A stretch of 64,000 nt of DNA from contig NZ_JABTEL010000008.1 of NCBI RefSeq assembly GCF_013285155.1, forward strand, positions 1 to 64,000, in the 5' to 3' direction. Position numbers and translations under genes: made by a program. Shown here in pieces: positions 1 to 8,511 of the stretch; positions within the stretch are counted from its first letter, which is position 1; each line of letters opens with the position of its first letter. This stretch comes from Winogradskyella undariae (lineage in GTDB: Bacteria; Bacteroidota; Bacteroidia; Flavobacteriales; Flavobacteriaceae). Under the pieces are notes generated by a model. It ran no database searches. It worked only from the letters and a program-made list of their open reading frames with translations, and was not told the DNA's origin.

Positions 1-704
1 ATTTCACTCGAACTGACGTTGTTTGTGATTATTTGATTTTTGGTTTTAATTTATGTTAGGTGTTATGAGTGGCTCTCGATACTAAATATAAATTTCCGCT
101 TTGCTTCAATTTATATTTCACTCGGACTGACGTTGTTTGTGATTATTTGATTCTTGTTTTTTTTATTTGTGTTAGGTGTTATGAGTGGTTCTCGATATAA
201 AATATAAATTTCCGCTGTGCTTTAATTTACATTTCACTCGAACTGACGTTGTTTTGTGATTATTTGATTTTTGGTTTTTATTTGTTGTTATGTGTGCTAA
301 TAGTTCTCGATACAACATATAAATTTCCGCTTTGCTTCAATTAATATTTCATTCGAACTGACGTTGTTTTGTGATTATTTGATTTTTGGCTTTTATTTGT
401 GTTAAGAGTACTGAATGGTTCTCGATACAACATATAAATTTCCGCTGTGCTTTAATTTACATTTCACTCGAACTGACGTTGTTTGTGATTATTTGATTTT
501 CGGTTTTTATTTGTTGTTATGTGTGTTAATAGTTCTCGATACGAAATATAAATTTCCGCTGTGCTTTAATTTACACTTCACTCGAACTGACGTTCTTTTG
601 TGATTATTTGATTCTTGGTTTTTATTTGTGTTAAGTGTTAATGGTTCTTGATATAAAATATAAATTTCCGCTTTGCTTCAATTAATATTTTACTCGAACT
701 GACG
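1..704. repeat. Tandem array of about 115-bp repeats
   Basis: The motif TTCTCGATA recurs at about 75, 191, 306, 421, 535 and 647 (the last slightly altered), so the period is 112-116 bp and there are about six copies. The array is already under way at the window edge. Each unit holds a core that runs from GTTCTCGATAC, through AAATTTCCGCT, to CACTCGAACTGACG, followed by a T-rich spacer. Copies differ by scattered substitutions and small indels. The period is not a multiple of three and reading frames do not persist, so I regard it as non-coding. Shorter single relatives of the core occur at 32736 and 41770, which suggests a dispersed element that has expanded in tandem here. Confidence 0.93.
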
Positions 705-785
705 GATTATTGTTAAACAATTTATAATATTTTCAGAATCATAGGCTTTAAACTTTTGGCTTTATGTTCTAAACTTTCAATTCAC

Positions 786-793
786 TATCTTTG
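786..793 (+). promoter_or_regulatory. -7 box of the PPIase promoter
   Basis: TATCTTTG matches the Bacteroidota -7 consensus TAnnTTTG and lies 25 bp before the ATG at 818. A clear -33 TTTG at the usual 17-23 bp spacing is not seen; the nearest is about 27 bp away. The box overlaps the alternative TTG start at 791, which argues for initiation at 818. Confidence 0.5.
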
Positions 794-817
794 CAACTTC
801 AAATAAAAACACAGACA

Positions 818-1750
818 ATGCAAGACGGTTTATACGCAAAATTCAACACTTCAAAAGGTGAGATATTAGTAAATTTAGAGTTCGAAAAAGCTCCGGGAAC
901 GGTAGGTAATTTTGTAGCTTTAGCTGAAGGTAATTTAGAAAATTCGGTGAAGCCACAAGGAACACCTTACTATGATGGCTTAAAATTCCACAGAGTAATT
1001 CCTGATTTTATGATTCAAGGTGGTTGTCCACAAGGTACAGGTACTGGAAACCCAGGTTATAAATTTGACGATGAGTTTCATCCCGATTTAAGACATAGTG
1101 GGCCTGGTGTTTTAGCTATGGCAAACTCTGGTCCTGGTACAAACGGAAGTCAATTTTATATTACTCACGTTGCTACAGACTGGTTAGATGGTAAACATAC
1201 TGTTTTTGGAAATGTAGTTGAAGGACAAGATATTGTTGATGCTATTGCTCAAGGTGATACTATTGATAGTTTAGAAATCGTAAGACAAGGAGAAGCAGCA
1301 GAAAAATTTAATGCTATTGAAGCTTTTAGAACATTTGAAGGTTCTCGTGAAAAGCGTGTTGCAGCAGAGCGTGAAGCAGCAAGAGCTGAGTTAGATAAAT
1401 TAGCTCTTGGTTTTGAAGAAACGGCTTCTGGTTTACGTTATAAAATTATTCAAAAAGGAGACGGTAAAAAAGCAGAGAAAGGACAAATGGTTTCTGTACA
1501 TTATAAAGGTCAGTTAGCAGACGGGACTGTTTTTGATTCGTCTTACAAAAGAAACTCGCCATTAGATTTTCAAGTAGGAGTTGGTCAGGTTATTTCTGGT
1601 TGGGATGAAGGAATTTGTTTATTAAACGTTGGTGATAAAGCTCGTTTAGTAATTCCTAGTGATTTAGCATACGGTTCTGCAGGTGCAGGTGGTGTAATTC
1701 CACCAGATGCAACTTTAGTATTTGATGTTGAATTAATGGGGACTAAATAA
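818..1750 (+). CDS. Dual-domain peptidyl-prolyl isomerase (cyclophilin + FKBP)
   Basis: This 310-residue protein catalyses cis-trans isomerisation of prolyl bonds and so assists folding. Residues 5-165 are a cyclophilin domain, with FHRVIPDFMIQGG near residue 57, QFYIT near 112 and WLDGKHTVFG near 122. A charged linker leads to an FKBP domain (about 205-310) containing VHYKG, DGTVFDSS, GWDEG and GGVIPPDATL. Both catalytic modules look intact. No signal peptide is visible, so a cytoplasmic location is likely. The ATG at 818 is preferred over a TTG at 791 because a -7 promoter box overlaps the latter. The fusion matches the dual-family immunophilin (CFBP) class known from flavobacteria. A strong hairpin terminator follows. 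Confidence 0.93.
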   Translation: MQDGLYAKFNTSKGEILVNLEFEKAPGTVGNFVALAEGNLENSVKPQGTPYYDGLKFHRVIPDFMIQGGCPQGTGTGNPGYKFDDEFHPDLRHSGPGVLAMANSGPGTNGSQFYITHVATDWLDGKHTVFGNVVEGQDIVDAIAQGDTIDSLEIVRQGEAAEKFNAIEAFRTFEGSREKRVAAEREAARAELDKLALGFEETASGLRYKIIQKGDGKKAEKGQMVSVHYKGQLADGTVFDSSYKRNSPLDFQVGVGQVISGWDEGICLLNVGDKARLVIPSDLAYGSAGAGGVIPPDATLVFDVELMGTK

Positions 1751-1796
1751 TCATTAGTTTAAAAACTCAATTTTTAAATTGAAGTTTTAATCATAA

Positions 1797-1830
1797 AAAA
1801 AAGCGAACTTTTTAAAGTTCGCTTTTTTAT
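1797..1830. terminator. Bidirectional intrinsic terminator
   Basis: Inverted arms AAGCGAACTTT (1801-1811) and AAAGTTCGCTT (1814-1824) are flanked by an A run and a T run. It sits between the convergent PPIase and PfpI-family genes and can serve both. Confidence 0.9.
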
Positions 1831-1846
1831 TTTTATAATTTTAGTA

Positions 1847-2407
1847 TTATGCGGTTTGCAATTGATGTTTACCTTCATAAACTTCTTCTATTAACTTAGC
1901 ATTAAATGCAGGTAAATCATTTGGGTTTCTACTTGTTACTAATCCATGATCTACAACAACTTCGCTATCTTCCCATTCAGCACCGGCATTAATCATATCT
2001 TGCTTAATAGAACCATAAGAGGTGATTTTACGTCCCTTTAATACATCAGCTTCTGCTAACAACCATGGTGCGTGGCAAATTGCAGCAACGGGTTTTTTAT
2101 TCTTGAAGAAGGCTTTTACAAAATTAACGGCTTCTTTATTTTGTCTTAAAGTATCTGGATTCATAACGCCTCCAGGTAACATTAAAGCATTATAATCTGC
2201 TTCAGAAGCTTCATTTAATGTTTTATCAACATCATATTCATTACTCCAATTACCGTTTTGCCATCCTTTAATTTTTCCTGATTTATCTGAGATGATATGA
2301 ACGTCAGCTCCAGCTTCTTTTAAAGCATCCATTGGTTCTTTTAATTCACTTTCCTCAAATCCATTTGTTGCTAAAATTGCAACTGTCTTTCTTTTTAAAT
2401 TTTCCAT
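1847..2407 (-). CDS. DJ-1/PfpI family protein (type 1 glutamine amidotransferase fold)
   Basis: The product (186 residues) belongs to the DJ-1/PfpI superfamily, whose members act as proteases, glyoxalases or deglycases in stress protection; the exact activity here is unknown. The nucleophile-elbow sequence AAICHAPW puts the catalytic Cys at 111 with His112 beside it, and the conserved Glu is in NGFEESEL near residue 18. LPGG at 78-81 is also typical. In-frame starts also exist at 2428 (ATG) and 2440 (GTG). A TATCTTAG box just upstream would leave almost no leader for those, so 2407 is chosen. There is no export signal. Confidence 0.88.
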   Translation of the reverse strand: MENLKRKTVAILATNGFEESELKEPMDALKEAGADVHIISDKSGKIKGWQNGNWSNEYDVDKTLNEASEADYNALMLPGGVMNPDTLRQNKEAVNFVKAFFKNKKPVAAICHAPWLLAEADVLKGRKITSYGSIKQDMINAGAEWEDSEVVVDHGLVTSRNPNDLPAFNAKLIEEVYEGKHQLQTA

Positions 2408-2700
2408 TTGTGATTTTATTTTATTCATTTTAACTATCACTAAGATAAAGGATGTATTGCGTTGTAGCTAATTTTGAAAGAGGCTTAACTTCAGTTTAAT
2501 ACTAGATGTTAAATGAAGTATGCTACTTGTTAAAATGTAGAAAATAAGTTAAAGCATTTAACAGATTTCGATTTTAAAATATTATAATTTTTATATTTCT
2601 AAATATATACTTATAAGAAAATTCTTATAAAGAAAACGATTTTGAATGTTGTTTTTGTAATATTTTTTATAGTTTTATGGCAACTAAAATCAATTTATTT

Positions 2701-4173
2701 ATGAAAAAATTTTTACTCAGTCTTTTAGCAAACATTAGTGTCATTGCGATGCTTTCAGCTCAAGGTTATACCACTCCAGATACCGGAGTCACTTACAGCT
2801 TAGATGATCTTGTTACTTTAAGTCCATCTACAATTTCTGTATCAGGTTCGACTTATACATTAGTAGATGAACTTATTATTTCTGCAAGTGATACACTTCT
2901 TATCGATTCGGACTTAACTTTAGAAATCGGTGAAAATTTATTAATTACCATTTTTGGAAACTTTACTGTTAATGGAGAAAATGTTGTGTTTACAGCTATT
3001 GATCCTACAATGCCTTATGAAGGTTTTCGTTTTGAGCAACTTTCTGATATTAACATTCAAAATGCAACTATAGAATATGGTGGTGGATTGCGTGTGCTTA
3101 CGGAAACATTTACAATCAATAATTCTTTAATTACAAATAATGTTTCAGGTGTTTCTACAGGTAGTGTTATTTCTCTTCTTAGAGGTAGAGCGCAAATAAC
3201 AAACAACACCATTACATTTAATGATACTGCAGCAGTGAGTTCTGGTGCTAATAGTGAAGTTTCTGCTTATATCTTTAATAATTATATTGAAGGTAATAAT
3301 CAAGAAAATTCAAATCGTCCTCAAATTAATATGGGATCTACAATGGAAGATCAACCTTTAGAAATTATTCAGAATACTATTATAGGTGATCGTACTTTAA
3401 CACAAGTAGGAGGAATTGCAGTTTCTAATTTTGTAGATGGTTTTATAAATGTCATCATTGATGATAATATTATTAGAGATAACCGCTATGGTCTTACTGT
3501 TGTTGGTGGTAACTCTTTTGCTTATATAAGAAATAACATCATAGAAGATAATGATTCTCAAAATAGTCCTAATTTAGGTGGAAGTGGTATCTCTTTAAAT
3601 TCGTCTACTTCAGATATGGAAGTTATTGCGAGTGGAAATGAAATACGTCGTAACTTATGGGGAATAACAGTTATTGGTTCTGCTTCTATTAATTTAGGAG
3701 ATAATGATGAAAATGTAGGTGAAAATGTGTTTTCTGAAAATGGTAATGGAGGTGTTATCTATGCACTTTATAACAATACGAGTAATGCTATTTCTGCTAT
3801 GCATAATTGTTGGGATGAAGAAAATACTCCTAACACACTAGCAGATGCAGAAGCTGTAATTGTACACGAAAATGATATCTCTAGTTTAGGATTGGTAACT
3901 TTCGATCCTGTAAATTGTGGTTTCTTAAGTGTAGATGAAATAACTCAGAATGCTATTTCAATTTACCCTAATCCAAGTTCTGGTCAATTGACTTTATCTA
4001 ATAATATGTCATTTAACCAAATGAATGTGTATAGTCTTGATGGAAAACTAATCATGCAAAAAGCTCTTAAAATTGGTGAGAATACTATGTTTTTGGAATT
4101 AAATTCGGGTATTTATTTATTAGAATTAAATGGAGAAAACACTAAAGCAACAAAGAAATTAGTCATTAACTAA
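2701..4173 (+). CDS. Secreted right-handed beta-helix protein with T9SS type A sorting domain
   Basis: A 490-residue protein starting with a clear signal peptide (KKF, hydrophobic stretch, ending LSAQG). The middle (about 60-390) is rich in Asn and Ile/Val repeats of the NNxIxxN kind, as in right-handed parallel beta-helices that often bind or cut polysaccharide. Residues 419-490 form a type A C-terminal domain: it starts ISIYPNPSSG, has VYSLDGK and SGIYLLEL, and ends with KKLVIN. By family knowledge this directs export across the outer membrane by the type IX secretion system and attachment or release at the surface. No catalytic residues could be assigned. An ATG at 2677 is in frame but would put eight residues before the signal peptide. 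Confidence 0.9.
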   Translation: MKKFLLSLLANISVIAMLSAQGYTTPDTGVTYSLDDLVTLSPSTISVSGSTYTLVDELIISASDTLLIDSDLTLEIGENLLITIFGNFTVNGENVVFTAIDPTMPYEGFRFEQLSDINIQNATIEYGGGLRVLTETFTINNSLITNNVSGVSTGSVISLLRGRAQITNNTITFNDTAAVSSGANSEVSAYIFNNYIEGNNQENSNRPQINMGSTMEDQPLEIIQNTIIGDRTLTQVGGIAVSNFVDGFINVIIDDNIIRDNRYGLTVVGGNSFAYIRNNIIEDNDSQNSPNLGGSGISLNSSTSDMEVIASGNEIRRNLWGITVIGSASINLGDNDENVGENVFSENGNGGVIYALYNNTSNAISAMHNCWDEENTPNTLADAEAVIVHENDISSLGLVTFDPVNCGFLSVDEITQNAISIYPNPSSGQLTLSNNMSFNQMNVYSLDGKLIMQKALKIGENTMFLELNSGIYLLELNGENTKATKKLVIN

Positions 4174-4217
4174 TTTTAGAATATATTCTGTTCTGAATAA
4201 TTAATTTTTTAAATTAA

Positions 4218-4251
4218 AAAGCCATTTCTTTACTGAAATGGCTTTCTTTTT
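4218..4251. terminator. Bidirectional intrinsic terminator
   Basis: Arms AAAGCCATTTC (4218-4228) and GAAATGGCTTT (4235-4245) are followed by T-rich sequence. The hairpin lies between the convergent beta-helix and thioesterase genes. Confidence 0.88.
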
Positions 4252-4786
4252 AAATTTCTATTTTAACCCTGTAGTCCTTTAAGAGTTCTAAGTATTGATC
4301 CACATTTTTGTAGATTTCACTGAGATAGGCATCTTTTTTCACGTCATCTTCACGTCTTTTTATCGCTCTAATAAAACGTTTGGCTTCAATTTTAGAACTT
4401 ATAACAAGTCCAGGAACAGATTCTGTTTTTCCATTTTCATTAACAGCCACCATTGTGAAATAAGACGAATTACAATGTTTAATGTTTCCTGTTCTAATGT
4501 TTTCAGCTTCAACCCTAATCCCAACGACCATAGAAGATTTACCTACATAATTAATAGAGGCTTTCATAGTCACCAATTCACCAACTTCAATAGGTCTTAA
4601 GAAGTTTACTTTATCTACAGAAGCAGTTACACAATAACTTCTTGAATGCTTAGATGCACATGCAAAGGCAATTTGATCCATTAAACTTAAGATGTAACCT
4701 CCATGAATTTTACCACCAAAATTAGTGTTAGATGGTAGCATCAGTTCTGAAATTTCAATCTTTGATTCTTTTATTGATTTAAACAT
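4250..4786 (-). CDS. Acyl-CoA thioesterase (hotdog fold, YciA-like)
   Basis: This 178-residue protein probably hydrolyses acyl-CoA to free acid and CoA in the cytoplasm. The hotdog signature is clear: residues 19-37 read SNTNFGGKIHGG then YILSLMD, giving the conserved Asn22 and Asp37 expected at the active site. A second conserved strand, SVDKVNFLRPIEVGE, follows at about 56. The C-terminal 40 residues are charged and helical. The start overlaps the upstream DUF3307 gene by 8 bp, so it is probably cotranscribed with DUF3307 and satD, although a metabolic link is not obvious. Confidence 0.9.
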   Translation of the reverse strand: MFKSIKESKIEISELMLPSNTNFGGKIHGGYILSLMDQIAFACASKHSRSYCVTASVDKVNFLRPIEVGELVTMKASINYVGKSSMVVGIRVEAENIRTGNIKHCNSSYFTMVAVNENGKTESVPGLVISSKIEAKRFIRAIKRREDDVKKDAYLSEIYKNVDQYLELLKDYRVKIEI

Positions 4787-5495
4787 ATATTTTTAAATTT
4801 AAGTAAAGTAGGCTTACAAGTATAGCGATTCCAAAACTTATAAGTGTACCAATTAAAATGTATTCCGTTAGTTTTCGTTCTCCAGAAGCGGTAAGATCAC
4901 CAAATCTAAAAACAGATTTTGCTGTGATTAAAAAACCAACAGCTTCCCAATGATCAGTCGCAATAAATATAAAGACTAACAAGCGCTCTAATATGCCAAT
5001 GTAGGTTCCGGCATCTTTTAAAGATTCTTTGTCTTTTGTGATTTTAGTAATGTTCCATTTAGAAAATATAATTTTCATTATTATAGAAGTCGGTGTCGTT
5101 AAAAAAGCAGCACAAATGACCAATAATAGAAAATGAGAACTAAAAGAAAAGGTAAATGGTAAATCTCCTTCAGAGAATAAGATTGTTAAACCTATAATAG
5201 AAACGATATGTAAAAGTTGATCTATAAAAAAGTATAAACGTTTTGTTTTTTTATGTTGAAGTAAAAGCTTAGCTCCATCAATAATGAGATGTAAAGCGCC
5301 AATACTTAATATTAGTAAGGTATAACTTAAATCCCATACCATTAAAAACATCAAGGCGATATGAATACTAGCATGGACATACAGCCAAACTGATTTTAGT
5401 TTTTTTCTCTCTTTTGCTTTAACCCATTTATCAGGTTGCATAAAAAAATCACCAATAAGATGCGCTAAGGTCAATTTTAAAATTAATAACATCAT
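4779..5495 (-). CDS. DUF3307 family membrane protein
   Basis: A 238-residue integral membrane protein of the DUF3307 family. The N-terminal signature ILKLTLAHLIGDFFMQPDKW is typical, with conserved His, Asp and Pro at the start of the first helix. About six hydrophobic helices are visible. Its function is not known. It overlaps satD by 4 bp (ATGA) and the thioesterase gene by 8 bp, so all three form a tightly coupled unit. The satD-DUF3307 pairing recurs across bacteria and suggests a functional partnership. Two adjacent ATG codons (5495 and 5492) are possible starts. Confidence 0.88.
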   Translation of the reverse strand: MMLLILKLTLAHLIGDFFMQPDKWVKAKERKKLKSVWLYVHASIHIALMFLMVWDLSYTLLILSIGALHLIIDGAKLLLQHKKTKRLYFFIDQLLHIVSIIGLTILFSEGDLPFTFSFSSHFLLLVICAAFLTTPTSIIMKIIFSKWNITKITKDKESLKDAGTYIGILERLLVFIFIATDHWEAVGFLITAKSVFRFGDLTASGERKLTEYILIGTLISFGIAILVSLLYLNLKIYV

Positions 5496-6103
5496 AGTTG
5501 GCTAATTTTTTGTCTGTATAAACGGTCTAAATCTAATATTTCGTCTAAATAGGCGCGCTTTTGACGCTTACTTACAGCATCTTGGTTAATACCAATAATT
5601 TTAGCTAATTCCACTTGAATCATGTTAGGATGTTCTAAACTGAGTTTTACAATTTCGGCAGAATTAACCGTCCAATTATCCATAGCAATAAGCGCTAGCC
5701 TAAAATAAAGATTAATTTCTTTATTTAAGACCTTGTCTTTCGTTTTTATTTTAAGGTTTTGTTTGTCTTTTTTTAAAGTTTCAAAAGTTTCGCCAGAGTA
5801 GATAAAGGCTTCACCGTTAGATTCGCTAACAGAATCTCCCTGGTAATCTTTTGTGCCAATACCAATAGACATACGTACATCTAAGTTTTTTACAGATTTT
5901 AAAAATGCTTTTATGTAAACTGCATTTTTAAAGCTATCCTCAATAGTTGTGCATTCTAATTGAAAGCTGTCTCCTCTATAAATATCGTAAAAATTAGTAT
6001 CTGTAGTTATTTGAGCTAAAGCAGACTTTAGAGGTGTAAGCCAAAGTTCTTCGTTTGTGGCTTGACGCGATTTTATAATATCTCCAGTAATAATACTCGT
6101 CAT
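5492..6103 (-). CDS. SatD family protein (nucleotide-cyclase-like domain plus C-terminal HTH)
   Basis: The product (203 residues) matches the SatD family; the biochemical role of the family is not established. The N-terminal 110 residues show ITGDI at 5-9, YRGD at 42-45, VRMSIGIG at 76-83 and a GEAFIYSGETFE segment at 98-108. The order and spacing resemble the metal-binding Asp and core strands of class III nucleotide cyclases; that resemblance is my inference. Residues 160-184 look like a helix-turn-helix (EHPNMIQVELAKIIGINQDA), suggesting DNA binding. The gene is translationally coupled to DUF3307 downstream. An array of eight evenly spaced inverted half-sites fills the upstream spacer, so autoregulation is likely. 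Confidence 0.85.
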   Translation of the reverse strand: MTSIITGDIIKSRQATNEELWLTPLKSALAQITTDTNFYDIYRGDSFQLECTTIEDSFKNAVYIKAFLKSVKNLDVRMSIGIGTKDYQGDSVSESNGEAFIYSGETFETLKKDKQNLKIKTKDKVLNKEINLYFRLALIAMDNWTVNSAEIVKLSLEHPNMIQVELAKIIGINQDAVSKRQKRAYLDEILDLDRLYRQKISQL

Positions 6104-6128
6104 AATTAAACTATTAATATATCAAATA

Positions 6129-6240
6129 TATTCCTTATTTATGGAATAAACAAGTATATTCCTTTTTAAGGGCATAATTTTAATTATTCTGTTTTAAAGG
6201 CATAATATAGATTATGCTTAATTATAGGCATATTTTATAA
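6129..6240. promoter_or_regulatory. Ladder of eight alternating inverted half-sites (four 28-bp units), candidate SatD operator
   Basis: Six-base half-sites start exactly every 14 bp and alternate in orientation: TATTCC 6129, GGAATA 6143, TATTCC 6157, GGCATA 6171, TATTCT 6185, GGCATA 6199, TATGCT 6213, GGCATA 6227. All spacers are 8 bp and AT-rich. The same stretch can be read as four degenerate 28-bp tandem units. The ladder fills the gap between the satD start and the 3' end of rmuC. Its position and symmetry suggest cooperative binding by a dimeric regulator, most simply SatD with its C-terminal HTH; that assignment is inference. Confidence 0.75.
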
Positions 6241-7623
6241 ATCGTCTTCTGAAGCACGTTTTATAATACTTTCAGGAAGTGCTTTTTTAGCTTTAGCACC
6301 CATTTTTTTTATTTTTTCAACTCTGGTAATCAAGTTGCCTTTACCATCAACAAGTTTGTTCATCGCAGAAGAATAATCACTTTTAGCAGCATCTATCTTT
6401 TTACCAACACTCGTTAAATCGATGACTAAACCTTCGAATTTATCATACAAAGCTCCTGCTTGTTTTGCTATTTCAATGGCATTTTGTTGTTGTTTTTCGT
6501 TATTCCACATAGAATCAACAGTACGTAATGTTGCTAAAAGGGTAGAAGGGGTGACAATAACAATGTTCTGCTCAAACGCTTTATTATAAAGAGAATTATC
6601 TTCATTTATAGCTACAGCAAAAGCAGGTTCAATAGGAATAAACATCAGTACAAAGTCTGGTGATTCAATATCATATAGATCTTGGTAATTCTTAGCTGAC
6701 AGTTGGTCTACATGTTTCTTTATAGAATTCACATGTGCTTTTAAAAATAGCGGACGTTCCTCATCTTCTGCGTTAACAAATTGTTCGTATGCCGTTAGTG
6801 AAACTTTAGAATCAATAATCATTTTTTTAGAATCCGGAAGGTGTAACACCACATCTGGTAGTACACGAGAACCATCTTCGCGCTGAAAATTTTGCTGTAC
6901 AAAATACTCCCTATCTTTTTCTAATCCTGATTTTTCTAAAACGCGCTCTAATACCAATTCGCCCCAATTACCTTGTGTTTTACTATCGCCTTTTAAAGCT
7001 CTTGTAAGGTTGGTGGCTTCTTTTGTCATTTGCTGATTCAGGTCTTTTAAACCTAAAAGCTGCTCTTTTAAAGCAGAATGCATACTGATACTTTCCTTTT
7101 GTGTATCATCTACTTTTTTCTCAAAGGTTTTTATTTTTTCTTCAAGCGGATTTAAAATACTTTTTATGTTTTCTTTATTCTGAAGTGTGAATTTTTCTGA
7201 TTTCTCTTCTAAGATTTTTGAAGCCATTAATTCAAAATCTTTTCGAAGTTGTTCTTGTTGTGTTACAAACTCTTCGTCACGTTTTTGATTTTGTTGTTTT
7301 AAGTTTTCAAACTCTGTATTCCGTCTTGAAAGCTCTGCATTCAAAAAATCTTTTTCTCTTCTAATTTCTTCACGTTCCGATTCTATTTTAGAACTGTTTT
7401 CTTTAGATGCCGCTAATTGTTGATTGAAATATTGAAGTTGTTTTTCGCTTTCTATTTCCGAAGCTTTTTTAACTTCATTGAGTTGTAGCTGAAGATTTGC
7501 ATTGCGTTCTTCAAGTGTGCTTTTATCACTTTTACTTTTCAATTGCGCAAATTTAAGCCCGATGAAAGCACCAATACTTGCAGAAACAAGACTGGCTATA
7601 AAAAGAATGATGGTGTTGTTCAT
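6235..7623 (-). CDS. rmuC: DNA recombination protein RmuC
   Basis: A 462-residue RmuC-family protein, a predicted nuclease-fold factor that limits rearrangement at inverted repeats. Residues 1-25 form an N-terminal membrane anchor and about 30-215 a long coiled coil rich in Gln, Glu and Lys. The RmuC domain (about 205-450) carries the hallmark GNWGELVLERVLEKSGL, VLPDVVLHLPD and IIDSKVSLTAYE, including the Asp and xxDSK residues of the restriction-endonuclease-like fold. The length is typical. The 3' end touches the last half-site of the satD ladder, and satD follows in the same direction. Confidence 0.93.
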   Translation of the reverse strand: MNNTIILFIASLVSASIGAFIGLKFAQLKSKSDKSTLEERNANLQLQLNEVKKASEIESEKQLQYFNQQLAASKENSSKIESEREEIRREKDFLNAELSRRNTEFENLKQQNQKRDEEFVTQQEQLRKDFELMASKILEEKSEKFTLQNKENIKSILNPLEEKIKTFEKKVDDTQKESISMHSALKEQLLGLKDLNQQMTKEATNLTRALKGDSKTQGNWGELVLERVLEKSGLEKDREYFVQQNFQREDGSRVLPDVVLHLPDSKKMIIDSKVSLTAYEQFVNAEDEERPLFLKAHVNSIKKHVDQLSAKNYQDLYDIESPDFVLMFIPIEPAFAVAINEDNSLYNKAFEQNIVIVTPSTLLATLRTVDSMWNNEKQQQNAIEIAKQAGALYDKFEGLVIDLTSVGKKIDAAKSDYSSAMNKLVDGKGNLITRVEKIKKMGAKAKKALPESIIKRASEDDL

Positions 7624-7715
7624 AATTGAAAAGGATATGAATCAAAGATAATTTTTAATGTTGAAAAATGAATAAGAAGAAAATGAAATAAATGTTGAAT
7701 GTTAAAATTTTCAGT

Positions 7716-8510
7716 CTACTTCGTCACACGAAAGCTTCCTGTAATCTCATCAAAAACAATTAAGTCTTTTGGGAAAAGAGAATTAAAAACCCCTTTTGAA
7801 ATTAAATTACAAGGTTGATCGCAAACCACATGGTCTTTGGTCATCACAATCATAGTATCGCAAAGTTGAATCGCTAAGTCAATTTCGTGAGAAGAAAATA
7901 AGATAGTTTTACCTGTTTCTTTAGTTAATTTTTGAAGCAGTTTTAAAATGTAAGCCTTATGATACATATCGAGATGCGACGTTGGTTCGTCTAAAACAAT
8001 TACATCTGTATCTTGTGCTAAAGCGCGTGCAATCATTACTTTTTGTAATTGTCCATCACTAAGTTCGTAACACTTTTTGTCTTTCAGTTCTGAAATATTA
8101 ACGAGCGTTAAAGCATTGTTTATAATCGTTGTATCTGACTCCGTGAGGTTTCCTATCCAATTAGTATAAGGATGACGACCTAAAGATACCAATTCGAAAA
8201 CCGATAAGTTTTTAGAAGTTAAAGGTTCGGTTAAAACAATGCTTAATTGTTTAGCGAGTTCTGAAATAGAGGTTGTTTTAAGTTCCTTATTTTTTAAATA
8301 AATAGAACCAGATAATTCAGGTTGTACTTTAATTAAGGTTCTTAATAAGGTTGATTTCCCTATGCCATTAGCCCCCACCAAGCCAATTAATTGTCCTTTT
8401 TGCAATTCAAAATTAATATTTGATGCAATTACTGTTTCAGCCTTCTTGGTTTTGTAACCTATAGAAAGTTGATGTGCTTTAAGGATGTTATGTGATGTTT
8501 CTTTTTTCAT
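7716..8510 (-). CDS. ABC transporter ATP-binding protein, FecE/BtuD type
   Basis: The 264-residue ATPase powers import of an iron chelate or cobalamin. Walker A is GANGIGKS at 46-53, the signature LSDGQ is at 150-154, Walker B VIVLDEP starts at 170, and the switch His is in LFSSHE. The signature has D where the consensus has G, as often seen in this subfamily. Last gene of a three-gene operon with the permease (1 bp gap) and the binding protein. BtuD or FecE cannot be separated by sequence alone; the BtuG-like neighbour at 11078 leans toward cobalamin. Confidence 0.9.
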   Translation of the reverse strand: MKKETSHNILKAHQLSIGYKTKKAETVIASNINFELQKGQLIGLVGANGIGKSTLLRTLIKVQPELSGSIYLKNKELKTTSISELAKQLSIVLTEPLTSKNLSVFELVSLGRHPYTNWIGNLTESDTTIINNALTLVNISELKDKKCYELSDGQLQKVMIARALAQDTDVIVLDEPTSHLDMYHKAYILKLLQKLTKETGKTILFSSHEIDLAIQLCDTMIVMTKDHVVCDQPCNLISKGVFNSLFPKDLIVFDEITGSFRVTK

Positions 8511-8511
8511 T

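Noticed and set aside
415..603. 62-residue open frame inside the tandem array
   Set aside because: It is made of two out-of-register copies of the 115-bp repeat; the period is not a multiple of three and the frame does not continue in other copies.
1..704. CRISPR-like array
   Set aside because: Units are 115 bp, degenerate and directly adjacent, with no unique spacers and no cas genes.
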